The translations under genes were made by a program, and so were the position numbers. A stretch of DNA of 64,000 nucleotides from Arachis hypogaea (Eukaryota > Streptophyta > Magnoliopsida > Fabales > Fabaceae): contig NC_092051.1 in the NCBI RefSeq assembly GCF_003086295.3, forward strand, positions 74,525,772-74,589,771, written 5' to 3'. The notes beneath the pieces were generated by a model. That model was not told where the DNA came from. It did no database searches and saw only the letters and a program-made list of their open reading frames with translations. Position 1 is the first letter of the stretch, and the number at the start of each line of letters is the position of its first letter. Below, one piece after another: positions 10,151 to 22,079 of the stretch.

Positions 10151-10977
10151 CCGCAAAGCTTATCCTAATTTGCCAAATATCTTATCTTTATCTTCCCCAA
10201 ATCCTACTTTTTCTTTTCCCTCGTCATTATTTTCTTCCCCTTTCTTCCTCCTTCCTTCTTTCTCACTTTCTACTTTCTCTCTCTCACCACCATTAACAAG
10301 GTTCTTCTTTTCTTCTTCCCTCTTTACTTTTCTATTCTTCTTCTCAATTTATGTTTTCTTCTCCTTTTCTTTTTCTTTTTACTTTCATTATCCATGTTTT
10401 CTTTTTCTTTCTTTTTCTTTTAATTGGTGTTAAAAAATTTATTTGAGTTATTATTTCTTATTATATGCTTGTGGATTATTGCAAAATTGTTTGGCAATTA
10501 TATATTAATTGTTTAACGGTTGCTTGCATGTTCAATTTAATAATTTCAATAGCTTATTTTTCATGCATGCTATGTGTTTGTGAAAATGCCCGTATGGCAT
10601 TGTGCACTATTTTTGGATTTCTTTTAATTTACTACTCTATATGCCTGTTTTTCACAAAACCATTTTTAATATTTTTTTATTTAAATATAATTGTCATTAT
10701 AAACAAATTATCAGTTTGAAAAGGCTTGGTAATCTAACTTGGACATTGAATGCTTGATCTATGCTACTCATGCCTTTGCCTGCATGCAAATAAACACCTT
10801 GCATTTAATTGTCATCATATGCACTTCCTATATTTCCATTTATGATTTTTCACATGTAGTCATGACCATGTGTTAACTTTATTCATCTTTAATGTGCATT
10901 AATTACCACCCATACCATCATCTTCCTTGCTATACCCCTTGACATTTTGACATACTTTCTCTTTTCTCCCTTTCAGG
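10151..10977 (+). other. Pyrimidine-rich leader and intron-like region before the A envelope-position ORF
   Basis: First a C/T-rich stretch (10190-10400) like a plant 5' UTR with pyrimidine patches, then T-rich intron-like DNA, ending in CTCCCTTTCAGG just before the ATG at 10978. C has a homologous stretch (21371-22079) with the shared block GCATGCTATGTNTTTGTGAAAANGCCCGTATGGCATT. No ORF in it is convincing. Confidence 0.55.
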
Positions 10978-12228
10978 ATGGCCACCAAGAAAGGCAAGGA
11001 GAAATCTACTTCTAAGCCACCAGCAAGGAGAGGAACAAAACGAGCATTAATGGCAGAGCCTTCTTCAACTGCAATAAAGCCTTCAACAAAAAATATTAAG
11101 ATGATTATAAAGGTTGACGAAAAAGAGAAAGCCTTCCCAGCAAAGGACACTGCGATTTTCCAATTGCTACTGTGAGCAGATATTCCCCATCCTGGTAGAA
11201 AAGAGTTACAACAACGAACACCTTCTTATCCTCCCAAACCATATTGCTGAATTTGTTGAGCCACAAATTGCACGAAGATAATGGGGTTTCCTCCAGAGAC
11301 AGCCACGGCAGGTTAATCTTTCCTAGGTAGTCGAGTTCTACTCCAACTTCCACCTGCCGACCCTGCAGTCTGTCTATGTCCGTCAGAAGCAAATTCCCAT
11401 CACAGAAGAGGCCATTCAACGAGCTTTAGATCTTTCCCCTACTCCAGAAGGACTGGACGCATTTCAAGAAGCCGCACTTAAGTGCCAGATGTACCAATTT
11501 GACTGGGACGCTGTTCTCAGAATTATCGCACTACCTGGCAGCAGATGGATCTACGGATACCATCGTTCCCATCCTAGGGAATATTGGCTTCCGCACTTAC
11601 CTTGGAGGCTCGAGTATGGGCACAGATTATGTCCCATTACGTCTTTCTGAGCACCCACGAGTCCTTCTTCATTGCAGACATGGCCGTTCTACTATGGTGC
11701 ATCCTTACAGACGAGCCTCTGAACCTACCAAGACACATCCGGAATGCCATGGGACACGTACAATTCGTGGGCAACTTACCTTTTCCCGCCTTGGTTTCAG
11801 ATCTCGTCTCAGCTGCCAGAGTCTCCTACAGAGCTGGGGACACCAAAGACATGCTTCCACGGGATGATCAGTACGTCCCTAATGGGAAATATATCAGACT
11901 TTCAGCAGCCACTATAAGCCAGCCTACTGATCCGGCTGAAGACATTCCTCCTTCAACACCACAAGCACCTACAACAAATCAACTGCTCCATCAGATACTT
12001 GAAAGGTTGGATCGGCAGGAACACAAAGCAAAGCTAAGAGAGCGCCGTAACAAGTGTCGATTCACATACCTCAAGGAACTGATTATGGGAAAATTCAAGG
12101 ACTCAGACACCCCGGACTCCACTTCCTTTACCAGCACAAGGAGCCATGACGGTCCCGACTGTGGAGATACTACTACTAGCCCACCTTTGTTCCTGATAGA
12201 TGGCACCGAGGACAGTGCAAAGCCTTAA
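10978..12228 (+). pseudogene. Envelope-position ORF of A (frameshifted)
   Basis: ATG at 10978 opens a basic N-terminus (MATKKGKEKSTSKPPARRG...) like that of C. The frame ends at 11175; the homology continues in other frames: VEFYSNFHLPTLQSVYVRQK about 11327, then after another shift 11584-12228 with FLSTHESFFIADMAVLLWCI and LPFPALVSDLV. These blocks match B (REFYCNYF..., MPSTHETEIPAAMITLLWCV). The domain resembles the 'putative plant transposon protein' family found beyond pol in Athila elements; no signal peptide or membrane helix is seen, so it is not an obvious envelope protein. The C-terminus is polar with a short RNKCRF basic patch. The stop codon TAA (12226-12228) overlaps an internal polypurine tract. 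Confidence 0.7.
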
Positions 12229-12240
12229 GTGTGGGGAGGT
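12227..12240 (+). promoter_or_regulatory. Internal polypurine tract of A
   Basis: AAGTGTGGGGAGGT is identical to the tract abutting the 3' LTR (13667-13680) and lies about 1.44 kb upstream of it, overlapping the ORF stop. The same duplication is in B (28315) and C (22217). Confidence 0.7.
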
Positions 12241-13643
12241 CGGTCAGTACCTGACTTCCGAAGGTAATTTTTCTTCCCTAACACCAATAAAGTAGGATAT
12301 TTAGTTAGTTTTTCTTTTGTAGAATAGGATAGATTGCATAGTAATAGATTAGTTGCATGCATGTTCTACTTGATTGAAAAGACAATAAGTTTCTTCTAAG
12401 ACCCTATTTTTAGAACAAAATTTTACCAATTTTAACTAAAACTTTTGTGTTAAATTTGCTTGAAGTTATATTTGGAACATGGTTTTTGAGCTAAAGAACA
12501 CACAACCTGTGAGATTTAAGCCTTTATACATGGTTATATTATTTAACCATAATTATTTTGTTCTTGTGTGTTTACTTCTCTATGATTGTAATTTATATTT
12601 TGCTTCATCCTATATGTCCAATGTTTAATATATTTATATGCTTGCATATGATTGAGGCCATTATTTGTTTAGCTCACTTATCCAAATTAAGCCTACCCTT
12701 TCAATTACCTTTGTTAGCCACTTTGAGCCTTTGAATCCCATTTGTTCTGCATTTTACCACATTACTAGCCTTAAGCGGAAAAACAATTATATATCCCAAT
12801 TGAATCTTTGGTTAGCTTAAGATAGAATTGTGTGTGTTAATTAAGTTTGGGAAATTGTGGGAACAAAAGATAATAAGGGAATATGTCATGATGATATAAT
12901 GAGAATTTGGGTACCTACTCTTGTGAAACTATAAGAATAAAAAAATCTATGTGCCTTGATAAGCTATGTTTATTTTTATATTTATGTTCAAAAAAAATTA
13001 TTCAATAATTAAATAAGGGGACAAAATTACCCCAATGTTAAGTTAAGAATTCAAAGATCAATACATGTATGATAAAATTAAAATAAAAGTTGATACATGA
13101 GTAAGGAATGTGAAAAGAAAATTTTGGGTAGCTAAGTGTGAAATTTAAACTATAAAGAATATATGTGTTAGGTGAAAGCTTGGGTTAATTAAAGATTCAA
13201 TTTATAAGCCTACTTAGCCATATATGTATCCTTACCCTTACCTTGGTCCCATTACAACCTTGAAAAGACCTCATGATGTTTGCATTGGTATATTAAATGT
13301 TGTTGATTGGTTAGGTGAAGAACAAAAATTAGAAAGCATGATTAGAGAAGGATAGAGTGATTACCCTATACACTAGAGAGATTAGAGCATACATACATCA
13401 TCAGTGAGGGTTCAATGCTTAAATTCTATGTTCCCTGCTTTCATGAGCTACCTTCTTGCATTTTTATCTGTTCTTACTGAATAAGAATTGAATTAGTGGA
13501 ATTTGATTTGTGATTGTCTTGAAGAGCTTATTTAATTTTGACCAAGTGGACAAAAATCATATAGTTGCATTCACATATATAGGTTGCATTGCATTGCATG
13601 AGTTTTACATGTTCCTACTCATTTATTTTATCTCCTTCAACTA
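12241..13643 (+). other. A 3' non-coding region
   Basis: No gene. Short blocks are conserved with B (28329-30036) and C (22254-23583) in the same order: AACACACAACCTGTGAGATTT, CTTAAGCGGAAAAACAA, CTTGGTTAGCTTAAGATAG, a GGGGACAAAATTACCCC hairpin-like spot near 13018 and AGTGAGGGTTCAATGCT. Order and content are kept without coding potential. Confidence 0.55.
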
Positions 13644-13680
13644 AGCATGAGGACATGCTAATATCTAAGTGTGGGGAGGT
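13644..13680 (+). promoter_or_regulatory. A 3'-end hairpin and terminal polypurine tract
   Basis: AGCATGAGGACATGCT (13644-13659; 6-bp stem, AGGA loop), then AATATCT and AAGTGTGGGGAGGT (13667-13680) abutting the LTR start TGA at 13681. Confidence 0.8.
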
Positions 13681-13683
13681 TGA

Positions 13684-15165
13684 TGATAAACCCATATTTT
13701 ATGACATATTTTGTGCTCAAATTGATTGATTTATTCAATCCTTCACCCACTTATTCATATTAATTGCATGGTTTTACTTTCCCTTCCTTATTATATGATG
13801 TATGTGAAAAACATGTTTCCTATGCTTAAAAATAATTATTTTGATTACCCTTTATTTCCATTCGATGCCGTGATTCGTGTGTTGAGTAATTTCAGATCTT
13901 CTAAGGCAGGAATGACTTAAAAGATGGAAAGGAAACATACAAAATTGGAAGGAAAGCATAAAACGGAGTTTTTGAAGAAACCGGCAGCAACGCAATCGCA
14001 TGGACGACGCGGCCGCATGCCAGCACGAAATGGCAGTGATGCGACCACATGATTGATGCGACCGCGCTCCATGAGCAAAACGCATATGACGCAGACGTAT
14101 GATTGAAGCGACCGCGTGACAAGCAAAACACCAGACAACGCGACCGCATGACCCATGCGGACGCGTGACAGATGCCACACACCAGAAATTACAAAAAACG
14201 CCCCCAGCAATTTCTGAAGCCCTTTTTGGCCCGAATCCAAGTCTAGAAGGCACAGATCAGAGGTTGTGAAGTGGGGGAATGCATCCATTTGGAGGAGAGT
14301 CTCCAATTAGTTAGTTTTCATGATTTAGATTTAGTTTTGAGAGGGAGATTCTCTCCTCTCTCTTTTAGGATTTAGAATTAGGATTTCTTTTGCTTTCAGG
14401 ATTATCTCTTTTTATCAGGTTCAATATTCTGTTTTATTTATCTTCTCGATTTAGTTTATGAATTCTTCTATGTTATAGATTATTCTTTTGAATTAATGTT
14501 ATTTGAGGTATTTCAGTTTATTATTACTTTCTTTTATTTATGTTATTGTTATTCCCAATCTGAAGACATTTTTATTCCAGTAGATTTATTTTTCTCCTTT
14601 TGGTCTTGGTTAAGAAATCAGTAACTCAGGAGTTATCAAACTCAACATGATTGATAATCGTTATCTTTGCTAATTGAATTAAACTTCAATAATCCCAATC
14701 TTTCTTTAGGGATTAACTAGGATTTGAGGATCTAACTAATTAGTCACTTGACCTTCCCTTGCTCTAGCAAAGGTGAACTGAGTGGAATTAAGATTCAATT
14801 TTCATCATCATTGATAAGGGTAACTAGGTTAGGACTTTCAATTTCTCAAACCTTGCCAAAAGTGTGTTTTACAGTTATTTACTCATTTTGCAGTCTTTTA
14901 CTTATTTTAATTGCAATTTAAATTACTTGTTCCTTATCTTCACAACCCCAATTTACAATCTTCATAACCAATAATAAGAACATACTTCCCTGCAGTTCCT
15001 TGAGAAGACGACCCAAGGTTTAAATACTCGGTTATCAATTTTAAAGGGGTTTGTTACTTGTGACAACCAAAACATTTGTAAGAAAGGTTGATTGCTTGGT
15101 TTAGTAACTATACTTGCAATGAGAGTTTACTATAACTTCTATACCATCAATCTTCAGCTCTTTCA
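13684..15165 (+). repeat. B 5' LTR
   Basis: TGATAAACCC...TCTTTCA, 1482 bp, same length as the 3' copy with a few percent divergence. A GC palindrome array lies at 13986-14170. The three bases AAA separate it from the primer site at 15169. Confidence 0.92.
13986..14170 (+). repeat. GC palindrome array in B 5' LTR
   Basis: Units such as GACGCGGCCGCATG and GCGACCGCGTGACA spaced about 30 bp. The counterpart in the 3' LTR is at 30376-30560. Several CG sites differ between the copies as CG/TG or CG/CA, as expected of methylated cytosine decay. The minus-strand ORFs here are repeat artefacts. Confidence 0.75.
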
Positions 15166-15168
15166 AAA

Positions 15169-15186
15169 TGGCGCCGTTGCCGGGGA
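15169..15186 (+). promoter_or_regulatory. B primer-binding site
   Basis: TGGCGCCGTTGCCGGGGA, identical to the site in FE, C and E. Confidence 0.9.
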
Positions 15187-15278
15187 ACTGCAATCGTGTG
15201 CCTTATTATTGGTTATTGTAAATATTTTTCTTTTACTTATTTTTCTTTATTTTTCCATTTTTATTTCCATTAGCTACT

Positions 15279-16844
15279 ATGAATTCTCACCCCTCTTGCT
15301 TTGAGTTTGGTTCTGATATTGTTGAAAGGAGTGAAAGTTATAACAGCAACATGCATCAAGGTCAGAGCAATCAAAGATGGATGGAGCCAAGAGGATCTGA
15401 TCAACCGTTTAGGCAACAACACCCTCCAAGATATCCTGGACAAAGACCATTCTACAACGCGTACCAAGCTGATAGATATGTTGGACAACCTTGTAACTAC
15501 CAACAAGTCCCACCCCATACCTATAGACCATCCTCTCAACACCACTTCGAACCACCACACTCACAAGCTCCTTTTCACCATTCGCCACCATATGATCCTC
15601 ATTTACCCCGATTCCAATCCAATTATTCCCAAACACCACCACTTCCCAATCTACCACGTCCAATTCCATCACCCCGAGAATCAGAGGTTCGCCTCAAGGA
15701 AACAGTAGATCAACTTCAAACAACCCTTTATTAACTGGAGTAAGCAATAAGTTAATTATCTTCTAGACGTTCGAACATTCAAGGACCTCTCACAACTCCG
15801 TGTGGACAATCTAATGATGAGCGTAGCATGAAGGGGATACTAGAAACTCCAGTGGATAGAACAGGGCATGACTTCGTACTGTAACAAATAGAGGAAACTG
15901 TCATTATACAAGAAGAAGAGTTGGTTGAAGACCTAGGAGACGCTGAGCCTCCATGGGAATCCAGAGTTGTGGAGAATTATGTCAAGGATGTTACAATTGA
16001 TGCTAAGGATGATAATACACAACCCCCAAGGCAAGTCTTTTATGAGGAACTAGACGGAATACTCCAAGAAGTAAGTTTCCTTGATGATGATAGTCACGAG
16101 TCAAGTTCTTCTAGTAATGAACTTGCATCCGCAAGTGAATTCTCCGAGATCAAAGAGTCTTCCCCAAGTGAATACGAAGACGATGCGGAGGTAGATTTCT
16201 CTCAACCTCCCGTTTATGACTTAAGTAACGAGGACGACATAGAAGGCTTTGATCAGGACATGGATGCAATTGAAGAAGTCTGCAAGGAAGTGAAAAAATT
16301 CACAGAAGAGCACACGGGACTAGAACTTATAGAACCACTAGAAACACCTATCCCAGGGCCATTACCACCCAATACAAGCTTCAAGTGGGTACAATCCTTA
16401 ACCCTTAGCTTTATTTTCCCACTTGAATACGGTTTGCTTAAAACAGATGGCCAGCTTAGAGCTCTCTGCGGCTTTAAGAGTAAGATGGAAATGGCTCGCG
16501 CTCAGAACTGGTGCACAAGGTTCAATAAGGTTCCACGCTTCAACTCGAAGTGTGCGGATTGGCATCATGATCTATCAAATGGATCTCGGAAAACGTTTGG
16601 TTATCTTGGTGAAAATCTACTTTCTAAACCGCCCGGATGGAAAAATATAGATCAAGACTAAGGCGGATTTAAAAGCAAGGTTTGGGATCCTGGAATCTAT
16701 TCTGACATTCGTCACCCCGGGAGCCTGAGAATCTGTTTGAAGCTGCTTAGAATCTTTACATGCCTAGTTTGGGATCCCGGAGGCTATTGGCATTCCAAAC
16801 ATTGGTGGAGATTTCTGGACGAATTCAAGTGCAAGCCACCATAA
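15279..16844 (+). pseudogene. B ORF1: Pro/His-rich protein in gag position, unrecognised (broken)
   Basis: ATG at 15279. One frame runs to TAA at 16842-16844, broken by in-frame stops at 15732, 15741, 15753, about 15882 and 16659 but not by frameshifts. The start (MNSHPSCFEFGS..., NQRWMEPRGSDQPFRQQHPP) and the C-terminal third (FKWVQSLTLSFIFPLEYGLL, DGQLRALCGFKSK, KVWDPG, HWWRFLDE) match C ORF1; the middle is acidic. A stretch present in C is deleted here after about residue 110. No gag, zinc-finger, protease or polymerase motif is visible. It occupies the place of gag and pol between primer site and double hairpin. Confidence 0.72.
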
Positions 16845-16861
16845 CAGGAAGCCCATCCAAT

Positions 16862-16911
16862 GTCCAACTTAAGGACTTTAACTAAAAGTGCTAGGTGGGA
16901 GACAACCCACC
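16862..16911 (+). ncRNA. Conserved double hairpin after ORF1 (B copy)
   Basis: Hairpin 1 GTCCAACTTAAGGAC (16862-16876), hairpin 2 GGTGGGAGACAACCCACC (16894-16911). It begins 17 bp after the ORF1 stop. Confidence 0.7.
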
Positions 16912-17019
16912 ATGGTATGGTCGTTTCTTTTTCAGTTTTTTATTTCATGTTATTTATTTTTATTTCCTTTTCAATTGAACCTGAATATTATTCATTCATA
17001 TTGAATACTGCATATAAAA

Positions 17020-17125
17020 AAAAGGCGTGCGACGCGACCGCATCGCTCATGCGATCGCGTCAGTTGTGAAAAACAACCACCCACGCGTCCACGTCACCTA
17101 CGCGGCTGCGTGATCTGGAAATCAG
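17020..17125 (+). repeat. B internal GC palindrome array, left part
   Basis: Units like GCGACGCGACCGCATCGC. Interrupted at 17146 by element C; continues at 25090. Confidence 0.75.
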
Positions 17126-17145
17126 CGTAAATATATGATAAACCA

Positions 17146-18566
17146 CTATTTCATGGTTTATCTTATGCTCATTTGGGTGGTTTTTATCAACTCTTTACCC
17201 ACTTATTCATAATGTTTGCATGGTTTTACATTTGCCTTCCTAATTATGTGCTTTGATTGAGAACATGCTTCTTTTAGCTAACATTAATCCTCTCTTATTA
17301 CCATTAGATGCCTTGATATGTGTGTTAAGTGATTTCAGAGATTACAGGGCAGGAATGGCTCAGAGGATGGAAAGGAAGCATGCAAAAGTGGAAGGAATAC
17401 AAGAAGTTGGAGAAATTGCTAAGCTGTCTAGCCTGACCTCTTCACACTCAAATGGCTATAATTTTAGCTACAGAGGTCCAAACGACGCGGTTTCAGTTGC
17501 GTTGATAGGCTAACGTCTGGGGCTTCGATTTGATATATAATATGCCATAGTTCCCCTGAAGCTACGTGACGCGACCGCGTGCTCCATGCGGCCGCGTCGC
17601 AGTGACAAAAAACCAGCCTGGCAGATTTCGCAACCAGCGATTTCTGTGCTGTTTCTGACCCAATTTTCGGCCCAGAAAGCACAGATTGGAGGCTATAAAG
17701 TGGGGGAATACATCCATTCATAAAGAGGCTTTTACATTCACAATTTTAGGAGTAGATGTAGTTTTTAGAGAGAGAGGTTATCTCCTCTCTCTTAGGATTA
17801 GGATTTAGGACTTCTCTTATTTTTAGAAGTGACTCTCAATCCCAGGTTCTTTATTTTTATTTATTTTCCCAATTTAATTTATGAACTCTTCCATGTTACA
17901 TATAATTTTCTTAATTAATATTAATTGAGGTATTTTAGCTATTATTGCTTTCTTTTATTTACATGATTATTGCTTCCCATCTGAAGGCATTTTTATTCCA
18001 GTAGATTTACTTTTCGCCTTTTGGTTTTAGTTATGAAATCAGTAACTCAGGAGTTATCCAATTCAACAGCATAATTGATAATTGTTATCTTGCCAATTGA
18101 GTTGAACTTTAATAATCCCAACCTTTTCTTAGGAAATAAATAGGATTTGAAGATCAAACCAATTTGTCCCTTGACTTTCCTTTGCTTTAGTAAAGGTCAA
18201 CTAAGTGGAATTAAGATTCAACTTTCATTATTATTGATAAGGATAACTAAGTCTGAACTTCCAATTTCTTATACCTTGCCAAGAGATTTTATTATTATTA
18301 TTTTATTTTACTTGTCATATAACATATTCCCTCCTTACTTCCAAAACCCCCAATTTATAATCTTCATAACCAATAATAAGAACATACTTCCCTGCAATTC
18401 CTTGAGAAGACGACTCGAGGTTTGAATACTCGGTTATCAATTTCAAAGGGGTTTGTTACTTGTGACAACCAAAACTTTTGTAAGAAAGGTTGATTGCTTG
18501 GTTTAGTAACTATACTTACAACGAGAGTTTGCTATAACCTCTAAACCATCAATCTCCAGTTCTTCA
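17146..18566 (+). repeat. C 5' LTR
   Basis: Contains a small GC palindrome patch (17560-17605) and TATAAAG at about 17694, roughly 90 bp downstream of it. Related to the LTR of B, clearly so in the last 700 bp. Confidence 0.9.
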
Positions 18567-18569
18567 AAA

Positions 18570-18587
18570 TGGCGCCGTTGCCGGGGA
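18570..18587 (+). promoter_or_regulatory. C primer-binding site
   Basis: TGGCGCCGTTGCCGGGGA, three bases after the LTR end. Confidence 0.9.
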
Positions 18588-18905
18588 ATTGCAAACGTGT
18601 GCCTTATTATTGGCTATTGTAAATATTTACTTTTAAATTGATTTTTTTCGGAAAAAAAAATTCAGATTTTTATTTTAAAAAATTTTTATCTTATCCTATC
18701 TTATTTAAAAAAAAAATCAATTTTCAATTTTCAATTTTAAAAAATCAATTTTCAAAGTTTAAAATTCAAAATTTTAAAATTTCAAATTTTTGTCTTCAAA
18801 TTTCAAATTTAAAAAATTCAAAAAGTCAAATTTTAATTTTCAAATTCAAAAATTTGAATTTCAAATTTGCTTTTATTTTTGTTTTTAAATTTTTATTAAC
18901 TAACT
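18588..18905 (+). other. C leader, extremely AT-rich
   Basis: Low-complexity TTCAAATTT/AAAATTTCA repeats up to the ORF1 ATG at 18906. No gene; the small ORF here is Phe/Lys/Asn noise. Confidence 0.6.
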
Positions 18906-20747
18906 ATGAGTTCTCACCCCTCTCGCTTTGAGTTTGGTTCTAAATCTGTTGAAAGGAGTGGAAGCTATAACAGGAATATGCATCAAGGTCTAAGCAATCA
19001 AAGATGGATGGAGCCAAGAGGATCTGATCAACCCTTTAGGCAACAACATCCTCCAATATATCATGGGCAAGGACCACTCTACAATGCATACCAAGCTGAT
19101 AGATATGGTGGACCCCCTTGTAATTACCAACAATCCCCACCCTGTGCTTATGAACCACCTCCCCAACATACCTTCAAACCACCACACTCACAAGCCCCTT
19201 TCCACCATTCACCTCCATATGACCTTAACCCGTATCCACCACACCAACCACTTTATGAGCCAAATGAACCATACATAGAACCACCCCCATTCCAACACAA
19301 TTACTCTCATGAACCCTCCTATCCACCCCAAACCTCCATGGTGAAAGCACTTGCCGATCTAAACTCTACCATACAAGCTCTCGTCGCCCAAATCGGGCCA
19401 CCAAATACCTTCAACAATCAACCCTCAAGCTCTAGTGCACTTCCTTTTCAACCACTGAATGTTCTCTCCATCCCATCACCACCATCCATGGAAGAGCACC
19501 CACATCCATCAATCCAGGAGCAACATGATCCCAGTGATGCTATTGACATGGAACAAGAGAGAAGGGATCTTCTTTGCGAATCCATACTTCATAAGGAGCT
19601 AGAGGAGGCCCTAAGGGTGAAGGTAGTAAAAACCCTTGAAGTCGAAGGGGTGGTTGAAGAATTAGTGAAGGAAGAATCAAGGGATCCTCTCAAGGAAGCA
19701 GCGAATCAATTTTATGCAACTATATATCAACTAAATCAAGCGATAAGTCAATTAGGTTCCCGACGCTCGGACACTCAAAGTGCTCCCATGGCTTCATGTG
19801 GGCAATCTAATGAAGAACGTAGCATCAAGGAGATATTAGAAACTCCAGTGGATAGTACAGAGCATGACTTTGTACTGGAACAAGTGGAGGAAGCTGTAAT
19901 TATCAAAGAAGAATAAGTGGTTGCAGACTTAGGAGATGCTGAACCTCCATGGGAAAGTCAGGTTATAGATCCTCCTTCCAAGGCGATTGAAATTGATGCT
20001 GAAGAGGGTGTACAACCTCCAAGGCATATCATGATTAAGAACTTGGAAGAGGTCGATCAAGAGATGGAGATTAAAGAAGAAGAAGCACAACCTCCCATGC
20101 CCTCGGTAAGAAATAAAGAAGAGATTGAATTGGAAGAAAGCTACCAAGAGGAAGAGGTTAAAATTGAAGAAGCTTGCAATGAGGTGGAAGTTGGCAAATA
20201 GCACAAGGGAGTGGAGCTTGGAATCACCTTGCCAAAGTTATTGGAGACCCCTCCCCCTAAGTTGCCATCATCTTTCACAATATTCAAGTGGGTAAAATTC
20301 ATATCCCTTAGCTTTCTAATTCCACTTGAATATGGGCTACTGGAGACGGATGGTCAACTTAGAGCTCTTTGTGGTATTAAGAGTAAGAGGACGATGGTTA
20401 GTGGTTGGAGTTGTCAAGCAAGGTTCAACATGGTTGCATACTCAAAGTTTAAATGCAAGGGTTGGTGTCAAGCTCAACTGAATGGGTCTACGAAGTTGTT
20501 TGGACGCCTCAGTGAGAATTCTAAGGTTGAACCACCCGGATGGAATCATGATGATCAACAAGAAGACGGGTATAAAAGCAAGGTTTGGGATCCTGGAATC
20601 TGTTCTGACATCCAACACCCCGAGAGCCTAAGAATCTGTTTAAAGCTGCTCAAAGGCTTTATGTGCCTAGTTTGGGACCCCGAAGGCTGTTGGAATTCCA
20701 AACACTGGTGGAGATTTTTGGATGAATACAAGCATAAGCCACCATAA
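18906..20747 (+). pseudogene. C ORF1: Pro-rich, acidic protein in gag position, unrecognised (two in-frame stops)
   Basis: One frame of 614 codons from ATG 18906 to TAA 20745-20747 with internal TAA at 19914 and TAG at 20199. Residues 1-60 are conserved with B. Residues about 60-190 are rich in Pro, His, Tyr and Gln. The middle (about 200-430) is Glu-rich and probably coiled or disordered. The last 170 residues hold the block WVKFISLSFLIPLEYGLLET, DGQLRALCGIKSK, a Cys/Trp-rich stretch, KVWDPGIC and HWWRFLDEYK, which recur in B. I do not recognise a family. Its place suggests a structural or RNA-binding role replacing gag, but that is only inference. Confidence 0.72.
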
Positions 20748-20764
20748 CAGGAAGCTCATCAAAT

Positions 20765-20814
20765 GTCCAACTTAAGGACTTTAACTAAAAGTGCTAGGTG
20801 GGAGACAACCCACC
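20765..20814 (+). ncRNA. Conserved double hairpin after ORF1 (C copy)
   Basis: Hairpin 1 GTCCAACTTAAGGAC (20765-20779), hairpin 2 GGTGGGAGACAACCCACC (20797-20814), 17 bp after the ORF1 stop. Confidence 0.7.
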
Positions 20815-20964
20815 ATGGTATGATCGTTCCTTTTTCATTCTTATTTAGTTTTATTTGTTTTCGAGTTTTATTTTATTTTATTATATTGAACCTGGAGTTT
20901 TGCATCACATTCATATTAACACTGCATTCTGCATTTTTCATGCATCAAAAAAAAAAAAGAAGCA

Positions 20965-21370
20965 CGCACGCGATGCGTCCGCGTCATGTGGGAAAAATGG
21001 CTCCCACGCGACCGCGTCACCCACGCGGCCGCATGACCTGAAAATCGACGTCAAAAGGGTGCATGGCCAAAAGATGAGCTGGAGTGATGCTGGACTGGTG
21101 CTAGACGCATAGACCTTTCCACACGGACGCGTGACCGACGCGACTGCATCATATCCTCATAATGGCCACTCACGCGATCGCATGCCCCACGCGATCGCGT
21201 CACCCTGGATTTTGGCAATACTGAGTTTTGAACAGAGAGTTGTGCAACTGCGAGGCTGCACTCGCGCCACTAGCACAAATCGAGTCACGTGATCGCGTGC
21301 CCCACGTGTCCGCGTCACCCAACCTTATCGCGCACCACGCGACCGCGTCACCCATGCGACCGCGTCGCCA
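20965..21370 (+). repeat. C internal GC palindrome array
   Basis: A dozen or more units such as CACGCGACCGCGTCACC and GCGATCGCGTCACC. Corresponds to 9655-10150 in A, including the shared text GCTGGACTGGTGCTAAACGC-like. ORFs crossing it are artefacts. Confidence 0.8.
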
Positions 21371-22079
21371 GTGTCGCACAACCTATCCAGATTAGTGCCA
21401 ATTTTCTTATCTTTTCTTTTCTAATCCTAATTTCTTCCTTCTCTCTCCTTTCTCACTTTATTTTTCTTCTTCTCATCCTTTTTCCCTCTCATTCTATTTT
21501 ATTTAATTTATTTGCATACTTTCATTCATTGCATTATTTTCATTGGTGTTAGAAATTTATTTGGGTCATTATTTTTATATATGTTTTTGGATTATTAAAA
21601 TGGTTTGACAATTATATATTACTTTTTAAAGGGTTGCTTGCATGTTCAATTTAATACATTCAATAACTTATTTACCATGCATGCTATGTATTTGTGAAAA
21701 AGCCCGTATGGCATTGAACATTATTTTAAATTATTCTACTATTAATGTTTGTTGTTTTTCACAAAACTCCTTTCATGTTTTATTGATTAAATATAATTGT
21801 TATTACAAACATGTTGATAGTTTGAAAGATTTGGTAATCTAATTTGGACATTGAATGCTTGATCTATGCTACTCATGCCTTTGTCAGCATGCCAATAAAC
21901 ACCTTGCATACACTTGTCATCATATGCACTAGCTATTTTCCATTGATGACTTTTCACATGTACTCATCAGCGTGTGTTAACGTCATTCTTCTTTATTGTA
22001 CATTGATTACCACCTTTCCCGTTCTCTTCCTTGCTGTAACCCTTAGCTTTAAAAGTCACTTTCTTTTTCCCTTTTCAGG
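21371..22079 (+). other. Leader and intron-like region before C envelope-position ORF
   Basis: Pyrimidine-rich start, then T-rich intron-like sequence homologous to A 10400-10977, ending in TTTTTCCCTTTTCAGG directly before ATG 22080. Confidence 0.55.

Larger units (their letters stand above)
8976..13683 (+). mobile_element. Element A: Athila-like, 3' part of internal region (interrupted by FE and B)
   Basis: Begins with the C-terminal integrase code where FE is inserted and runs to the first three bases of its own 3' LTR (13681-13683), where B is inserted; its LTR resumes at 31562. The part with gag and most of pol lies left of the window. A carries pol, unlike B and C, with which it shares GC-rich arrays, hairpins, AAGTGTGGGGAGGT ends and the start of the envelope-position ORF. 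Confidence 0.82.

Noticed and set aside
9598..10433. ORFs over the GC-rich array (both strands)
   Set aside because: They arise from CG-rich repeat units without stops and have Arg/Ser/His low-complexity translation with no conserved start.
13852..14306. Minus-strand ORFs of 93-133 aa in the LTRs of B (and 30283-30697)
   Set aside because: Open only because of the GC palindrome units, and present in both LTR copies as expected for repeat sequence.
13684..15165. One LTR shared by two tandem elements
   Set aside because: The polypurine tract of A directly left of this LTR suggested sharing, but the exact GTTGA duplication at both ends of B shows B is an insertion at the LTR edge of A.
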